From Caulobacter endophyticus (GTDB lineage: Bacteria; Pseudomonadota; Alphaproteobacteria; Caulobacterales; Caulobacteraceae), in contig NZ_JARQWV010000005.1 in assembly GCF_029543245.1 (NCBI RefSeq), forward strand, positions 1 through 64,000: DNA of 64,000 nucleotides, in the 5' to 3' direction. Positions 17,293 through 27,391 of this stretch are shown piece after piece. Numbering within the stretch: the stretch's first letter is position 1; each line of letters opens with the position of its first letter. The position numbers were made by a program, and so were the translations under genes. A model generated the notes under the pieces. It saw only the letters and a program-made list of their open reading frames with translations, was not told the DNA's origin and did no database searches.

Positions 17293-20200
17293 TCAGAACA
17301 TCGTCCGGCCGGTGAGCTTCACATTGTAGCGCTTCTGGCGCTTGGTGCTTTCCGCGCCGCCTTCCAGGGCGACGTAGGACATCGCCGTGCCGGCCCGCAG
17401 GGCGAAGCCCAGGGTCAGGGCGCCCTGGCGGTTGTCGAAGGCCTCCAGAACGATCTTGCCGTTCTTCTTGGTCACGACGGTGTCGGCCAGGCTGCCGGCG
17501 ATGGTCTTGCGGTAGCCGACGCGCACTTCGGGGCGCAGCCACACGTCGCGGCCGAAGTCGGCGCCCAGGACAAGGCCCAGGTCGCTCGACAGGTTGCTCC
17601 ACTTGCGGGCGGCGATGATGCCGTCCAGCACGTCGCCGCCGCCGGTTTCCTCGTGGCCGTCCTCGTTCAGGTAGGTGTAGTCCACACGCGCCTCGGGGCG
17701 GGTGAAGAAGCGGCCCAGCTTGGCCTCGTAGGCGGCGCCGGCGAAGGCGTTGGCGGTCACCGCGCCCCAGTCGGAGTTGGCCGTGCGGGTGGCGTCGAGG
17801 GCGCCGGTGGTCGGGTTGCGGATGAACAGCACGCGGGTGCTGTCGAACCAGGCGTAGCCGGCGCCGCCGCCGGCGTTGAACCGCCAGGGGCCGACCGACC
17901 GGCGCCAGTAGACGCCGCCCTGCACCACCGAGGCGGTGCTCTGCTCGCCCACCTGGGCGACGCTGTCGTGTTCTTCCAGCGCGGTATAGGCCAGGGTCAC
18001 GCCCAGGGCGCCGCCCGCGTCGCCCATGGCCTCATAGCCGGCGACGAAACCGAAGGCCTGGGTGTCGGTGCCCAGGGTCTCGCCGTCCTCGCGGCGGACC
18101 AGGCCGTTGATCTCCTGCACCCAGATGCTGTCGGGGCCGTAGCGATCGCCCGGATCGGGCCGGATCGAGGTGGCGTGCGAGATCTGCTGGTTGATGTTCT
18201 GCAGGGTGGCGAACATGCCTTCGCCCTGGTCCGGCAGCAGCTGGTTGTAGTTGTGAAGGAACGTGGCCTTGTCGTTGATGCCCAGGAACTGGTCGGCCAC
18301 TTGCTTGTCGCCGGCCAGCGAGCCGAACAGGGTGTCGTAGGCGGCCGCGCCCGAGCGGGCCAGGCCGATCTCGGCGGCGGTGCGGCGGCGCACGTCCAGA
18401 TAGACGTCGTTGCCGGCGGCGCGGGCGCTGGCGACGTACATGTACGGCGCGTTGTCCAGCAGGCCCTGGCCGAAGGTTCCGGCGGTCAGCGAGCCGGCGC
18501 TGATCACCTTGTACGAGGTCTCGTCGGTCAGCAGGCTGGTCAGGCGCAGGCCAAGCTGCGCGCCGCTGGCGATGTTGGCCGAGCCCGAGACCACCAGGCT
18601 GGTGTTGGTCTTGGCGGTCGGGTCGGCGGTGAACACCACCTTGCTGTCGGCGCCCAGGGTCAGGCTCGAGATGTTGATCGCCTGGGCGTTGCTCAGGCCC
18701 AGCGAGCCCTTGCCGATGGTGATGTCGAGCTGGCCGTCGCCGCTGTCGAGCGAACCGACCACGGCCGCGCCGCCGTCGATGCGGAACTTGTCGGCGCCGG
18801 CGCCGAACGAGATGTCGCCGATCACGGCGCCGTTCAGCACGTTGAAGGTGTCGGCGCCCGAGCCGAAGCGGACCTGGCCGATGATCGCCGGCTCGGCGCT
18901 GTCGGGCACGCCGTCGCCGTCGGCGTCGGGCAGGGTCTTGTCGCTGCTGACGACGCCGTTCTGGGTCAGGGTGACGCCGGTGGTGTTGCGGCTGACGTCG
19001 ATCGCCACGGCCTTGCCGGTGATCGTCTCGTTCGAGGGATCGAGGTCGGCGTCGTCGGTATCGCTGGCGTCGTCGGTGGGCGAGATGGCCGCGATGATCG
19101 AGCCGGTGTTCTCGATCGAGGTCAGGCCGCCGGAGTAGTCGACCACGCCGTAGGCGGAGCCCTTCTCGCCGACGACGCTGGCGTTGATCACGCCGCCGTT
19201 GCGCAGGACGGGCGCGTTGGCGCCGGCCTCGATGACGATGCCGCGCGAGTCGAACACGCCTTCGGAGACGCTGTAGGTGGTGATGGTGCCGCGGTTGTCG
19301 ATCACCGGCACGTTGGCGCCGGCGGTGACCCGCACGCCGTTGGCGTTGGCCTCGTAGGCCTGCGAGGTCAGCGTGGTCTCGAGGCGGGCGCCATTGGCGA
19401 TGTTCGTCGCCTGGCCGGTGGCGCCGCCCAGCTGGATGGCGGTCGAGGTGATCCCGTCATAGACGCCGTTGGCCGTGATCACGCCGCGGGCGCGCAGGCC
19501 GTAGGCGTTGTCGCCCGTGCCGATGACGCCGATGTTGATCGCGCCGGTGTCCGAGCCGATCAGCAGGGCCGGGGCCGAGCCGTAGACGGCCAGGGCTGAG
19601 TTGCCCTCGTTGGCGTCCTCGACGCCGTCGCCGTCCTCGTCGGTCTTGGTGCTGTCGCTGTCGGCCGGGCGGATGTCGAGCAGTACGCCGCCGGTGACGC
19701 TGCCGGCCACGCGGACGGCCGGGCCGCCCTGCAGCAGGTCGTCGGCGTCGAGCTTGTCGCGGACCGTCTTGTCGGCCGGGCGGGTGGTGTAGCGATAGCC
19801 GGTCGCGGAGATCGCGCCCTGGACCACGAACGCGCCGTTGATGTTGTTGTCGATCGCCACGGCGGTGGAGTTTCCGCCCAGCACCGAGACGCTGCCGTTG
19901 ACGGTGACCTTGCCGGTCACCGGCGCGTTGACGTGGATGCCGTAGCTGTTGTTGCCGGTGACGGCGATCGCGCTGCCGTTGGTCAGGTTGCCGTTCAGCG
20001 CGCTGTCCAGCTTGATGCCGGCCGAGTTGTTGCCCTCGACGGTGATCGCGCCGCCGGTGGCCAGGATGTCGCCGGTGAAGGCGCCCGGACCGGTCAGGCG
20101 GATGCCGTAGCGGTTCTGGCCCAGCGCGAAGGCGCCGTCGACGTCGCCGTCCGAGTCGGCGTCGGTCGGGGTGTAGTCCTCGTCGAGCGTGATCGAGCCG

Positions 20201-20514
20201 GTGCTGGTGACCGTGCCGGTCGTGCCGCCGTTGATCAGGATGCCCGTCGAGTCGTTGACGCCCTGGGTGCTCAGCGCACCGGCGTTGTTGACCTTATTGT
20301 TGCTGTTCAGCGTCACCAGCGCGCCGCCGGCGGTCAGCTTGATCGAGCCGGCCGTGTCGATCTTGACATCATCGGCCGCGCCGTTCGTCCCGGCGCTGCC
20401 GGTGGCGATCGGCGTGGTCCGTGCGGTGTTCACCACCGTCTCGGCCTGCGCGGCCAAGGCCATGGCCATCAGAGGAGCGGCCGCGACCGTCGCGACCAGG
20501 ACCTTGCGCTGCAT
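17293..20514 (-). CDS. Autotransporter with calcium-loop-like passenger
   Basis: 1073 residues from the Met of MQRKVLVATVAAAPLMAMA, a clear signal peptide cut near AQAE (24). The passenger (about 25-760) is Gly/Asn/Ala-rich beta-helix sequence (NTGSIIAA, NGAVIGDISFGAGADKF, NGGVINASVV). Three Asp-rich loops resemble thrombospondin type 3 or dockerin calcium sites: DADSDGDVDGA, DEDGDGVEDANEG and DADGDGVPDSAE. The last ~280 residues are a type V autotransporter beta domain (SIWVQEINGLVRRE...) ending MF. A much longer in-frame extension to 21837 overlaps phoR and is rejected. No strong ribosome binding site is seen. Confidence 0.88.
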   Translation of the reverse strand: MQRKVLVATVAAAPLMAMALAAQAETVVNTARTTPIATGSAGTNGAADDVKIDTAGSIKLTAGGALVTLNSNNKVNNAGALSTQGVNDSTGILINGGTTGTVTSTGSITLDEDYTPTDADSDGDVDGAFALGQNRYGIRLTGPGAFTGDILATGGAITVEGNNSAGIKLDSALNGNLTNGSAIAVTGNNSYGIHVNAPVTGKVTVNGSVSVLGGNSTAVAIDNNINGAFVVQGAISATGYRYTTRPADKTVRDKLDADDLLQGGPAVRVAGSVTGGVLLDIRPADSDSTKTDEDGDGVEDANEGNSALAVYGSAPALLIGSDTGAINIGVIGTGDNAYGLRARGVITANGVYDGITSTAIQLGGATGQATNIANGARLETTLTSQAYEANANGVRVTAGANVPVIDNRGTITTYSVSEGVFDSRGIVIEAGANAPVLRNGGVINASVVGEKGSAYGVVDYSGGLTSIENTGSIIAAISPTDDASDTDDADLDPSNETITGKAVAIDVSRNTTGVTLTQNGVVSSDKTLPDADGDGVPDSAEPAIIGQVRFGSGADTFNVLNGAVIGDISFGAGADKFRIDGGAAVVGSLDSGDGQLDITIGKGSLGLSNAQAINISSLTLGADSKVVFTADPTAKTNTSLVVSGSANIASGAQLGLRLTSLLTDETSYKVISAGSLTAGTFGQGLLDNAPYMYVASARAAGNDVYLDVRRRTAAEIGLARSGAAAYDTLFGSLAGDKQVADQFLGINDKATFLHNYNQLLPDQGEGMFATLQNINQQISHATSIRPDPGDRYGPDSIWVQEINGLVRREDGETLGTDTQAFGFVAGYEAMGDAGGALGVTLAYTALEEHDSVAQVGEQSTASVVQGGVYWRRSVGPWRFNAGGGAGYAWFDSTRVLFIRNPTTGALDATRTANSDWGAVTANAFAGAAYEAKLGRFFTRPEARVDYTYLNEDGHEETGGGDVLDGIIAARKWSNLSSDLGLVLGADFGRDVWLRPEVRVGYRKTIAGSLADTVVTKKNGKIVLEAFDNRQGALTLGFALRAGTAMSYVALEGGAESTKRQKRYNVKLTGRTMF

Positions 20515-20671
20515 ACGAACAGACCACCCTAAGGAGAATACCCTCGACCCCTGAGATTGCGTCAGGTTGCGGCGAAATTGCGGTGACTTCCGCGACCGAC
20601 ACGCATCCAGGGGTTCCCCGTCTATCCCAAGCCATCGGGCGGCGCCATATCTGGTTCGTCGAATCATCGCA

Positions 20672-20689
20672 TCGTCACAAAACTGGCCT
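20672..20689 (+). promoter_or_regulatory. Possible degenerate Pho box upstream of phoR
   Basis: TCGTCAC, a 4-base AAAA spacer, then CTGGCCT, an 11-bp period like the Pho box CTGTCAT-N4-CTGTCAT but with two mismatches per unit. It lies 66 bp before the phoR ATG. The strong Pho box at 22194-22233 makes autoregulation plausible, but this weaker site may be chance. Confidence 0.35.
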
Positions 20690-20755
20690 ACGAGCCTTGG
20701 CCCCCGTCCAGGGCTTCGCCCGGGCCTCGTCCTTCCAGGGAGCACGCTGCTCGCC

Positions 20756-22213
20756 ATGCCTACCGTCACCCCCCTCTCGCCGGTCGCGCCGGAGCGCTGG
20801 GGCGGCGGCCTGGCCGGCGCCTGGGCCGGGGCGTGGACTGCGGTGGCCGCGGGGCCGACCGCGCTGCTGGCCATGACCGCCCTGGGCGCGGCCGAGCCGG
20901 GCGTGGCCCTGCCGGCGGCGATTCTGCTCGGCGGAGGCGGGGCGATCCTGCTGCGCCGGCTGCGTCGCCGGCTCGACGACTCCGCCTTTAGCCTGGCGCC
21001 CGCCGCGGCCTCGGCCGATCGCGCCCCGCCCTTCGCCGTCATTCTCGAGAATCTGCCCGACCCGCTGATGGTCATCGCCGCCGAGGAGGCCGACGACCTG
21101 ACGGGCCGGCGCTTCGTGTTCGCCAACGCCGCCGCCCGTGAGCGCTTCCGCATCAAGGAGGGGGCCCTGCTGGTCACCGCCGTGCGCAGCCCGCGGGTGC
21201 TGGAGGCCGTGGACGAGGCCCTGTTCGGCGGCGTCGAGCGCACCGTCGAATGGACCGGGGTCGGGTCGCAGGGGCGCGACTGGGCCGCCCAGGCCGTTCC
21301 GCTGGGCCGTGACGAGGCCGGCTCGCACCTGGCCCTGCTGGTGCTGCGCGACGAGACCGACGTACGCCGAACCGAGCGCACCCGCGCCGACTTCCTGGCC
21401 AACGCCAGCCACGAGCTGCGCACGCCCCTGGCCTCGCTGTCGGGCTTCATCGAGACCCTGCGCGGCCACGCCAAGGAGGATCCGGGCGCCCGCGACAAGT
21501 TCTTAGGGATCATGCAGGCCCAGGCCGAGCGGATGTCGCGCCTGATCGACGACCTGATGAGCCTGTCGCGCATCGAGCTGAACGAGCACATCGCGCCGGC
21601 CGGCCGCGTCGACCTGGCCATGGCCGCCCAGGACGTCATCGACGCCCTCGCGCCCCAGGCCCGGGGCAAGCAGGTCGGCTTCGACGCCGTGCTGCCGCCG
21701 CGTGGCGCGGCCGTGGTCGAGGGCGACCGCGACCAGATCGTCCAGGTGATCCAGAACCTCGTCGACAACGCCATCAAGTACACCCCCAAGGACGGGACGG
21801 TGCGGGTCGAGATCTTCCCCGGCCTGAGCCCGGCCACGGCCGTCGCGCCGCGCGATCCGGCCGCCGCGCGGCTGTCGCTGCTGACCCCCGACCATTCCGA
21901 CGTCGAGGAGTTCTACGCCGGCCTGCGGGTCTCCGACCGCGGGCCGGGCATCGCCCGCGAACACCTGCCGCGCCTGACCGAGCGCTTCTATCGCGTCGAG
22001 GGGCAGAAGAGCGGCGAGCGCCAGGGCACGGGCCTGGGCCTGGCGATCGTCAAGCACATCATCAACCGCCACCGGGGCGGGCTGCACGTGGAGTCCGTCA
22101 AGGGCGAGGGGGCCACCTTCGGGGTCTATCTGCCGATGGCCAAGGCCTTGGCGGACAAGGGTTCGGCGGGGGCGGAAGAGCCTGCGCCGGCCGGTGTCGT
22201 AAAACTGTCGTAG
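20756..22213 (+). CDS. phoR: Phosphate regulon sensor kinase PhoR
   Basis: 485 residues. One or two N-terminal membrane helices (about 20-68), a PAS-like region (about 90-195), then the kinase: H box ASHELRTPLASLSG with His219, N box QNLVDNAIKYTP, G boxes SDRGPGIA and GTGLGLAIVKHI. It phosphorylates PhoB when phosphate is low. The start MPTVTPLSPV follows an AGGGAG at about 15 bases. It is divergent from the autotransporter and followed by pst genes; its stop lies inside the Pho box. Confidence 0.92.
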   Translation: MPTVTPLSPVAPERWGGGLAGAWAGAWTAVAAGPTALLAMTALGAAEPGVALPAAILLGGGGAILLRRLRRRLDDSAFSLAPAAASADRAPPFAVILENLPDPLMVIAAEEADDLTGRRFVFANAAARERFRIKEGALLVTAVRSPRVLEAVDEALFGGVERTVEWTGVGSQGRDWAAQAVPLGRDEAGSHLALLVLRDETDVRRTERTRADFLANASHELRTPLASLSGFIETLRGHAKEDPGARDKFLGIMQAQAERMSRLIDDLMSLSRIELNEHIAPAGRVDLAMAAQDVIDALAPQARGKQVGFDAVLPPRGAAVVEGDRDQIVQVIQNLVDNAIKYTPKDGTVRVEIFPGLSPATAVAPRDPAAARLSLLTPDHSDVEEFYAGLRVSDRGPGIAREHLPRLTERFYRVEGQKSGERQGTGLGLAIVKHIINRHRGGLHVESVKGEGATFGVYLPMAKALADKGSAGAEEPAPAGVVKLS

Positions 22214-22233
22214 AAACGTCGCATAAGGTCGTG
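22194..22233 (+). promoter_or_regulatory. Four-unit Pho box of the pst operon
   Basis: Four 7-bp direct repeats at exact 11-bp period: GTGTCGT (22194), CTGTCGT (22205), ACGTCGC (22216) and GGTCGTG (22227), separated by AAAA, AGAA and ATAA. This matches the PhoB-binding pattern CTGTCAT-(A/T)4-CTGTCAT. A weak -10 (CATAGA at 22244) follows ten bases later, and pstC starts at 22315. The phoR stop codon is within the second unit. Confidence 0.85.
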
Positions 22234-22314
22234 GCCCGGCCGGCATAGATCGGTTGACGGGCGGGGCGGTGCAACGGGCGCCGTCTTCGCATCCAGCGCA
22301 AGACCGCTTCACGC

Positions 22315-23757
22315 ATGCTGACCTGGCTCTCGCTCCTGTTCCTGGCGCTGTTCGCGCTGGCGGCGTTCCTGCTCGGCCGCGGCCGGGCGCTCAAGGCCGC
22401 CGGCGGCGCTTCGGTGCGCCTGCACTCGCTGCCCAACTATTACGGCGCCTATGCCGCTTTGTGGGCCGGCGCGCCCGCCGCCCTGCTGCTCCTGCTCGGC
22501 GCCGTGTTCGGCGGCCGCATCGAGGAAGCGGTGCTGCAGGCCGAGCGTCCGGCCGCCATCGCCTCTCTGACCCCCGACCGCCAGGACGTGTTCTTCAGCG
22601 ACGCCCGGGCCATCGCGGCCAAGGAAGCCCCGTCGGAAGTCGTCTACGAGGGCGAGCTGAAGACCGCGCTCGACGCCAAGGTGGCCGAGTCGCGCAAGAT
22701 CACCGCCACGGTGCGCTACACCACGATCGGCCTTGCCGCCCTGGTGGCCCTGATCGGCGTGCTGCTGGCCCTGCCGCGCGTGGGCCTGGAGTTCCGCGCC
22801 CGCAACCGCGTCGAGGGTTGGATCAACGGCCTCCTGATCGCCTGCTCGGTCGCCGCCGTGCTGACCACCCTGGGCATCGTGCTGTCGCTGGTCTGGGAAA
22901 GCTGGCGCTTCTTCCAGAGCGTCAATCCGCTGTCGTTCCTGTTCGGCACCGAGTGGAGCCCGCAGATCGCCATGCGCGCCGACCAGGTAGCCTCGTCGGG
23001 CGCCTTCGGGGCCGTGCCGCTGTTCGCCGGCACCTTCCTGATCATGCTGATCGCCATGCTGGTGGCCGCGCCCGTCGGCCTCTACTCGGCGATCTATCTG
23101 TCGGAATACGCAGACCGCCGCGTGCGCTCGATCGTCAAGCCGCTGCTCGAGGTGCTGGCCGGCGTGCCGACCGTCGTCTACGGCTTCTTCGCCGCCCTGA
23201 CCGTGGGCCCGCTGTTCCGCGCCTTCTTCAATGCGATCGGCGAAGGCATGGCCGGCGGCCCGCTGGACGGGATCGCCCAGTACCTGATGCAGGTGCAGAA
23301 CCAGATGGCCCTGGTGGCCGGCGTGGTGATGGGGATCATGCTGATCCCGTTCGTCTCGTCGCTGTCGGACGACATCATCAACGCCGTGCCGCAGTCCCTG
23401 CGCGACGGCAGCTACGCCATGGGCGCCACCAAGTCCGAGACGGTCAAGAAGGTCATTCTTCCCGCCGCCCTGCCGGGCATCATGGCCGCCATGCTGCTGG
23501 CCGTGTCCCGCGCCGTCGGCGAGACCATGATCGTCACGATGGCCGCCGGCCTGCAGGCCAAGCTGACCGCCAACCCGCTGGACACCGTCACCACCGTCAC
23601 GGTGCAGATCGTCACCCTGCTGACCGGCGACCAGGAGTTCGACAGCCCCAAGACCCTCTCGGCCTTCGGCCTGGGCCTGACGCTGTTCGTCGTGACCCTG
23701 GCGCTCAACATCATCGCCCTGCGCATCGTCCAGAAGTATCGGGAACAATATGACTGA
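22315..23757 (+). CDS. pstC: Phosphate ABC transporter permease PstC
   Basis: 480 residues, longer than the E. coli form because of an N-terminal ~165-residue extension with two membrane helices and a periplasmic segment, as is common in alphaproteobacteria. The permease core has LLEVLAGVPTVVYGFFAALT, the EAA loop PQSLRDGSYAMGATKSETVKK and SRAVGETMIVTMAAG. First gene of the PhoB-controlled operon; it overlaps pstA by 8 bp. No pstS is present in this window. Confidence 0.95.
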   Translation: MLTWLSLLFLALFALAAFLLGRGRALKAAGGASVRLHSLPNYYGAYAALWAGAPAALLLLLGAVFGGRIEEAVLQAERPAAIASLTPDRQDVFFSDARAIAAKEAPSEVVYEGELKTALDAKVAESRKITATVRYTTIGLAALVALIGVLLALPRVGLEFRARNRVEGWINGLLIACSVAAVLTTLGIVLSLVWESWRFFQSVNPLSFLFGTEWSPQIAMRADQVASSGAFGAVPLFAGTFLIMLIAMLVAAPVGLYSAIYLSEYADRRVRSIVKPLLEVLAGVPTVVYGFFAALTVGPLFRAFFNAIGEGMAGGPLDGIAQYLMQVQNQMALVAGVVMGIMLIPFVSSLSDDIINAVPQSLRDGSYAMGATKSETVKKVILPAALPGIMAAMLLAVSRAVGETMIVTMAAGLQAKLTANPLDTVTTVTVQIVTLLTGDQEFDSPKTLSAFGLGLTLFVVTLALNIIALRIVQKYREQYD

Positions 23758-25063
23758 CGCCGCCATCAACGCCGGCGCCGCCCCGCGCGAGCAGGGTCCC
23801 CGCCCGCAGCTCTCGGCCGCCGAGGCGCGCCTGAAGAAGCGCTACCGCTCGGAGATGTGGTTCAAGGCGCAAGGGATCGCCGCCATCGTCGTGGCGATGA
23901 TCTTCCTGGTCGTGCTGGTCGGCCGCATCGTCGCCCAGGGCTACACCACCTTCGAGACCCACTCGATCAGCGTGCCGGTCTACCTGAACCCGGACCGCAT
24001 CGACCGCACGGCGCTGGACGGGGTCAATTACGACTACATCGTCGCCGAGGCGGTGATGAAGAAGCTGAACATCCAGGACGACGACCTGGGCACGACGTCG
24101 AGCAAGGTCATGGACCTGGTTTCGCGCGATCTCGGCTTCCAGCTGCTCGACAAGATCAAGGCCGACCCGTCGGTGATCGGCAAGACGATCACCGTCACAG
24201 GCCCGGTCAAGGCCGACGCCGATCTCTACTTCAAGGGCGAGATCAAGCGCTCTACGGCTGAGGAAGACCGCAAGCTCGACAACCAGCAGCTCGCCTGGCT
24301 GGACCAGCTGGAGAAGGACGGCACCGTCAAGGGCGGCTTCAACTTCGGCTTCTTCACCAAGTCCGACTCCACCGAGCCCGAACAGGCCGGCGTGCTGGGC
24401 GCGGTGGTCGGTTCGGCCCTGATGCTGGTCATCACCGCCCTGATCGCAGTGCCGGTCGGCGTGCTGGCCGCCGTCTACCTGGAAGAGTTCGCGCCGAAGA
24501 ACCGCTGGACCGACGTCATCGAGGTCAACATCAACAACCTCGCGGCCGTGCCCTCGATCGTCTACGGCCTGCTGGGCCTGGCCCTGTTCATCAACTGGCT
24601 GCACGTGCCGCGCAGCTCGCCGCTGGTCGGCGGCCTGGTGCTGGCCCTGATGGCCCTGCCGACCGTGATCATCGCCACCCGCTCGGCGCTCAAGGCCGTG
24701 CCGCCCTCGATCCGCGAAGCCGCCCTCGGCGTCGGCGCCTCCAAGGCTCAGACCGTGTTCCACCACGTGCTGCCGCTGGCCATGCCCGGCGTGATGACCG
24801 GCGCCATCCTGTCGCTGGCCCACGCGCTGGGCGAGACCGCCCCGCTGCTGATGATCGGCATGGTCTCGTTCGTGCCGGGCGTGCCGGAAGGCTTCACCGG
24901 CGCCTCGACCGTGCTGCCGGTGCAGGTGTTCATCTGGGAGAACGCCTCGGAGCGGGCCTTCCACGAGCGCACCGCCGCGGCCATTCTCGTCCTCCTGATC
25001 TTCATGATCGTCATGAACGCCGCGGCCGTCATCCTGCGCCGCCGCTTCGAACGCCGGTGGTAG
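23750..25063 (+). CDS. pstA: Phosphate ABC transporter permease PstA
   Basis: 437 residues. An N-terminal DUF3333-type region (about 30-200) with one membrane helix and a periplasmic domain is followed by the permease core: [23 protein letters not shown] loop [20 protein letters not shown] and [16 protein letters not shown]. It forms the channel with PstC. It overlaps pstC by 8 bp and is followed 7 bp later by pstB. Confidence 0.95.
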   Translation: MTDAAINAGAAPREQGPRPQLSAAEARLKKRYRSEMWFKAQGIAAIVVAMIFLVVLVGRIVAQGYTTFETHSISVPVYLNPDRIDRTALDGVNYDYIVAEAVMKKLNIQDDDLGTTSSKVMDLVSRDLGFQLLDKIKADPSVIGKTITVTGPVKADADLYFKGEIKRSTAEEDRKLDNQQLAWLDQLEKDGTVKGGFNFGFFTKSDSTEPEQAGVLGAVVGSALMLVITALIAVPVGVLAAVYLEEFAPKNRWTDVIEVNINNLAAVPSIVYGLLGLALFINWLHVPRSSPLVGGLVLALMALPTVIIATRSALKAVPPSIREAALGVGASKAQTVFHHVLPLAMPGVMTGAILSLAHALGETAPLLMIGMVSFVPGVPEGFTGASTVLPVQVFIWENASERAFHERTAAAILVLLIFMIVMNAAAVILRRRFERRW

Positions 25064-25070
25064 GATCCCG

Positions 25071-25961
25071 ATGACCTTCACCAACCCCAACGCTCCGGCC
25101 CTCGTCCAGGGACACGCCATGCCGACCCAGAACCGCGACGCCTCCGTCGCCGCGCCCGTCATCCACACCGCCGTGCCGCAAGGCCATGGCGTGGTCGAGA
25201 GCCGCGATTTCAAGATCCGCGCCCGCGACGTCAGCGTCTTCTACGGCGAGAAGCAGGCGCTGTTCGACGTCAACCTCGACATCCCGGCCAAGTCGGTCAC
25301 CGCCTTCATCGGCCCGTCGGGCTGCGGCAAGTCGACCTTCCTGCGCTGCATCAACCGGATGAACGACACCATCCCGTCGGCCCGCGTGCAGGGCTCGATC
25401 GAGATCGACGGCGCCGACGTCAACGCCAAGAGCGTCGATCCCGTCGTGCTGCGCTCGCGCGTCGGCATGGTGTTCCAGAAGCCGAACCCGTTCCCCAAGA
25501 CCATCTTCGAGAACGTCGCCTACGGCCCGAAAATCCACGGCCTGGCCACCCGCAAGGACGAGCTGGAAGGCATCGTCGAGAGCAGCCTCAAGAAGGCCGG
25601 TCTCTGGAACGAGGTCGCCGACCGCCTGCACCAGCCCGGCACCGGCCTGTCGGGCGGCCAGCAGCAGCGCCTGGTCATCGCCCGCGCCATCGCCGTGTCG
25701 CCCGAAGTGATCCTGATGGACGAGCCCTGCTCGGCGCTGGACCCGATCGCCACGGCCAAGATCGAGGAACTGATCGACGAACTGCGCAGCCAGTTCTGCA
25801 TCGTCATCGTCACCCACTCGATGGCCCAGGCCGCCCGCGTGTCGCAGAAGACGGCCTTCTTCCACCTGGGCAAGCTGGTCGAGAGCGGCCCGACCGAGGA
25901 GATGTTCACCAATCCTCGCGACAGCCGCACCCAGGACTACATCACCGGCCGCTTCGGCTGA
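25071..25961 (+). CDS. pstB: Phosphate ABC transporter ATPase PstB
   Basis: 296 residues. Walker [11 protein letters not shown] loop [11 protein letters not shown], signature [15 protein letters not shown], Walker [14 protein letters not shown] and switch His in VTHSM. An N-terminal ~45-residue extension precedes the conserved domain; internal Met residues exist but the first ATG has a suitable spacing after pstA. It powers phosphate import. Confidence 0.96.
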   Translation: MTFTNPNAPALVQGHAMPTQNRDASVAAPVIHTAVPQGHGVVESRDFKIRARDVSVFYGEKQALFDVNLDIPAKSVTAFIGPSGCGKSTFLRCINRMNDTIPSARVQGSIEIDGADVNAKSVDPVVLRSRVGMVFQKPNPFPKTIFENVAYGPKIHGLATRKDELEGIVESSLKKAGLWNEVADRLHQPGTGLSGGQQQRLVIARAIAVSPEVILMDEPCSALDPIATAKIEELIDELRSQFCIVIVTHSMAQAARVSQKTAFFHLGKLVESGPTEEMFTNPRDSRTQDYITGRFG

Positions 25962-25977
25962 CCCGGGGACCAAGGAC

Positions 25978-26670
25978 ATGACCGAGCATACCGTCAAATC
26001 CTACGGCGAAGAGCTGAACCACCTGACCGCCGAGGTGACCCGCATGGGCGGCCTCGCCGAGGCCCAGGTCGCCGACGCCGTCGACTGCATCGCCCGCCGC
26101 GACGCGCCGCTGGCCCAGCTGGTGGTCGGCCGCGACGAGCGTCTCGACACGCTGCAGACCGAGATCGAGCGCAAGGCCTTCCGTCTGATCGCCCTGCGCC
26201 AGCCGATGGCCAAGGACCTGCGCCACGCCGTCGCCGCCCTGAAGATCTCGATGAGCCTCGAGCGCTGCGGCGACATGGCCAAGAACATCGGCAAGCGCGC
26301 CCTGATCCTGACCGAGGCCGAGCCGATGAGCGCCCTGACCCGCTCGATCGAGCGCATGGGCCGCCTGGTGCAGAGCCGCCTGAAGGACGTGCTCGACGCC
26401 TACACCGCCTCGGACCTGCAGCGCGCCATCAACGTCTGGAGCAGCGACGAGGAAGTCGACGAGCACTACAACTCGATCTTCCGCGAACTGCTGACCTACA
26501 TGATGGGCGATCCGCGCACGATCAACGCGTGCACGCATCTGCTGTTCGTCGCCAAGAACCTCGAGCGGATCGGCGATCACGCCACCAACATCGCCGAGAT
26601 CATCCATTTCGAGCTGACGGGCGAGGAGATCATCTCCCAGCGTCCCAAGCTCGACGTCGTCGCTCAGTAA
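25978..26670 (+). CDS. phoU: Phosphate signalling protein PhoU
   Basis: 230 residues, all helical, two PhoU three-helix repeats with the metal-binding E/D motifs (SLERCGDMAKNIGKRAL and NLERIGDHATNIAEII). It relays transporter state to PhoR and restrains the regulon when phosphate is plentiful. Its ATG follows pstB by 16 bp with AAGGA upstream. Confidence 0.96.
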   Translation: MTEHTVKSYGEELNHLTAEVTRMGGLAEAQVADAVDCIARRDAPLAQLVVGRDERLDTLQTEIERKAFRLIALRQPMAKDLRHAVAALKISMSLERCGDMAKNIGKRALILTEAEPMSALTRSIERMGRLVQSRLKDVLDAYTASDLQRAINVWSSDEEVDEHYNSIFRELLTYMMGDPRTINACTHLLFVAKNLERIGDHATNIAEIIHFELTGEEIISQRPKLDVVAQ

Positions 26671-26691
26671 GCTTTCGGGAGGCCTTTAGAA

Positions 26692-27384
26692 GTGACTCCG
26701 TACGTTCTGGTGGTCGAGGACGAGGACGCCCTGGCCACCCTGCTTCACTACAACCTCGACAAGGAGGGCTATCAGGTCGCGGTCGCCTCCGACGGCGAGG
26801 AAGCCCTGACCCTGGCCAGCGAACGCGCGCCCGACCTCGTCATCCTCGACTGGATGCTGCCCAAGGTCTCGGGCATCGAGGTCTGCCGCCGCCTGCGCGG
26901 CCGCACCGACACCCGCAACGTGCCGATCATCATGCTGACGGCGCGCGGCGAGGAGAGCGACCGCATCCGCGGCCTCGACACCGGCGCCGACGACTATGTG
27001 GTCAAGCCGTTCTCGATGGTCGAGCTGACCGCCCGGGTCCGCGCCGTGATGCGCCGCATCCGTCCGGCCCTGGCCGACGACCGCATCACGGTCGGCGACA
27101 TCGTCATCGACCGGGTCGCCCACCGCGTGAAGCGCCAGGGCAAGGAAGTGCACCTTGGCCCGACCGAGTTCCGCCTGCTCGACTACCTGATGCAGCACCC
27201 GGGCCGGGTGTTCAGCCGCGAACAGCTGCTGGACGCCGTCTGGGGCTCGGACGTCTATGTCGAGGCCCGCACGGTCGACGTCCACATCGGCCGTCTGCGC
27301 AAGGCGCTGAACGGCTCCACCGAAGCCGACCCGATCCGCACCGTCCGCTCGGCCGGCTACTCGCTGGACGTCGAGGCGGCTTAA
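26692..27384 (+). CDS. phoB: Phosphate regulon response regulator PhoB
   Basis: 230 residues with a GTG start preceded by GGGAGG. Receiver domain with Asp53 (VILDWMLPKVSG), acidic pocket VEDED (8-12) and Lys in VKPFSM; the C-terminal OmpR-type winged helix has LGPTEFRLLDYLMQHPGRVF and SVWG-like WGSDVYVEARTVDVHI. It would bind the Pho box at 22194. Last gene of the operon; a repeat hairpin follows. Confidence 0.96.
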   Translation: MTPYVLVVEDEDALATLLHYNLDKEGYQVAVASDGEEALTLASERAPDLVILDWMLPKVSGIEVCRRLRGRTDTRNVPIIMLTARGEESDRIRGLDTGADDYVVKPFSMVELTARVRAVMRRIRPALADDRITVGDIVIDRVAHRVKRQGKEVHLGPTEFRLLDYLMQHPGRVFSREQLLDAVWGSDVYVEARTVDVHIGRLRKALNGSTEADPIRTVRSAGYSLDVEAA

Positions 27385-27391
27385 ACCGGAG

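Noticed and set aside
17107-19599. 830-codon open frame on the plus strand
   Set aside because: Antisense to the autotransporter; composition is a GC-rich shadow (Val/Gly/Ala/Arg/His-rich), no start context and no family motif.
17293-21837. Autotransporter read as a 1514-residue protein
   Set aside because: The N-terminal ~440 residues would be antisense to phoR and lack a signal at the start; the real signal peptide begins at 20514.
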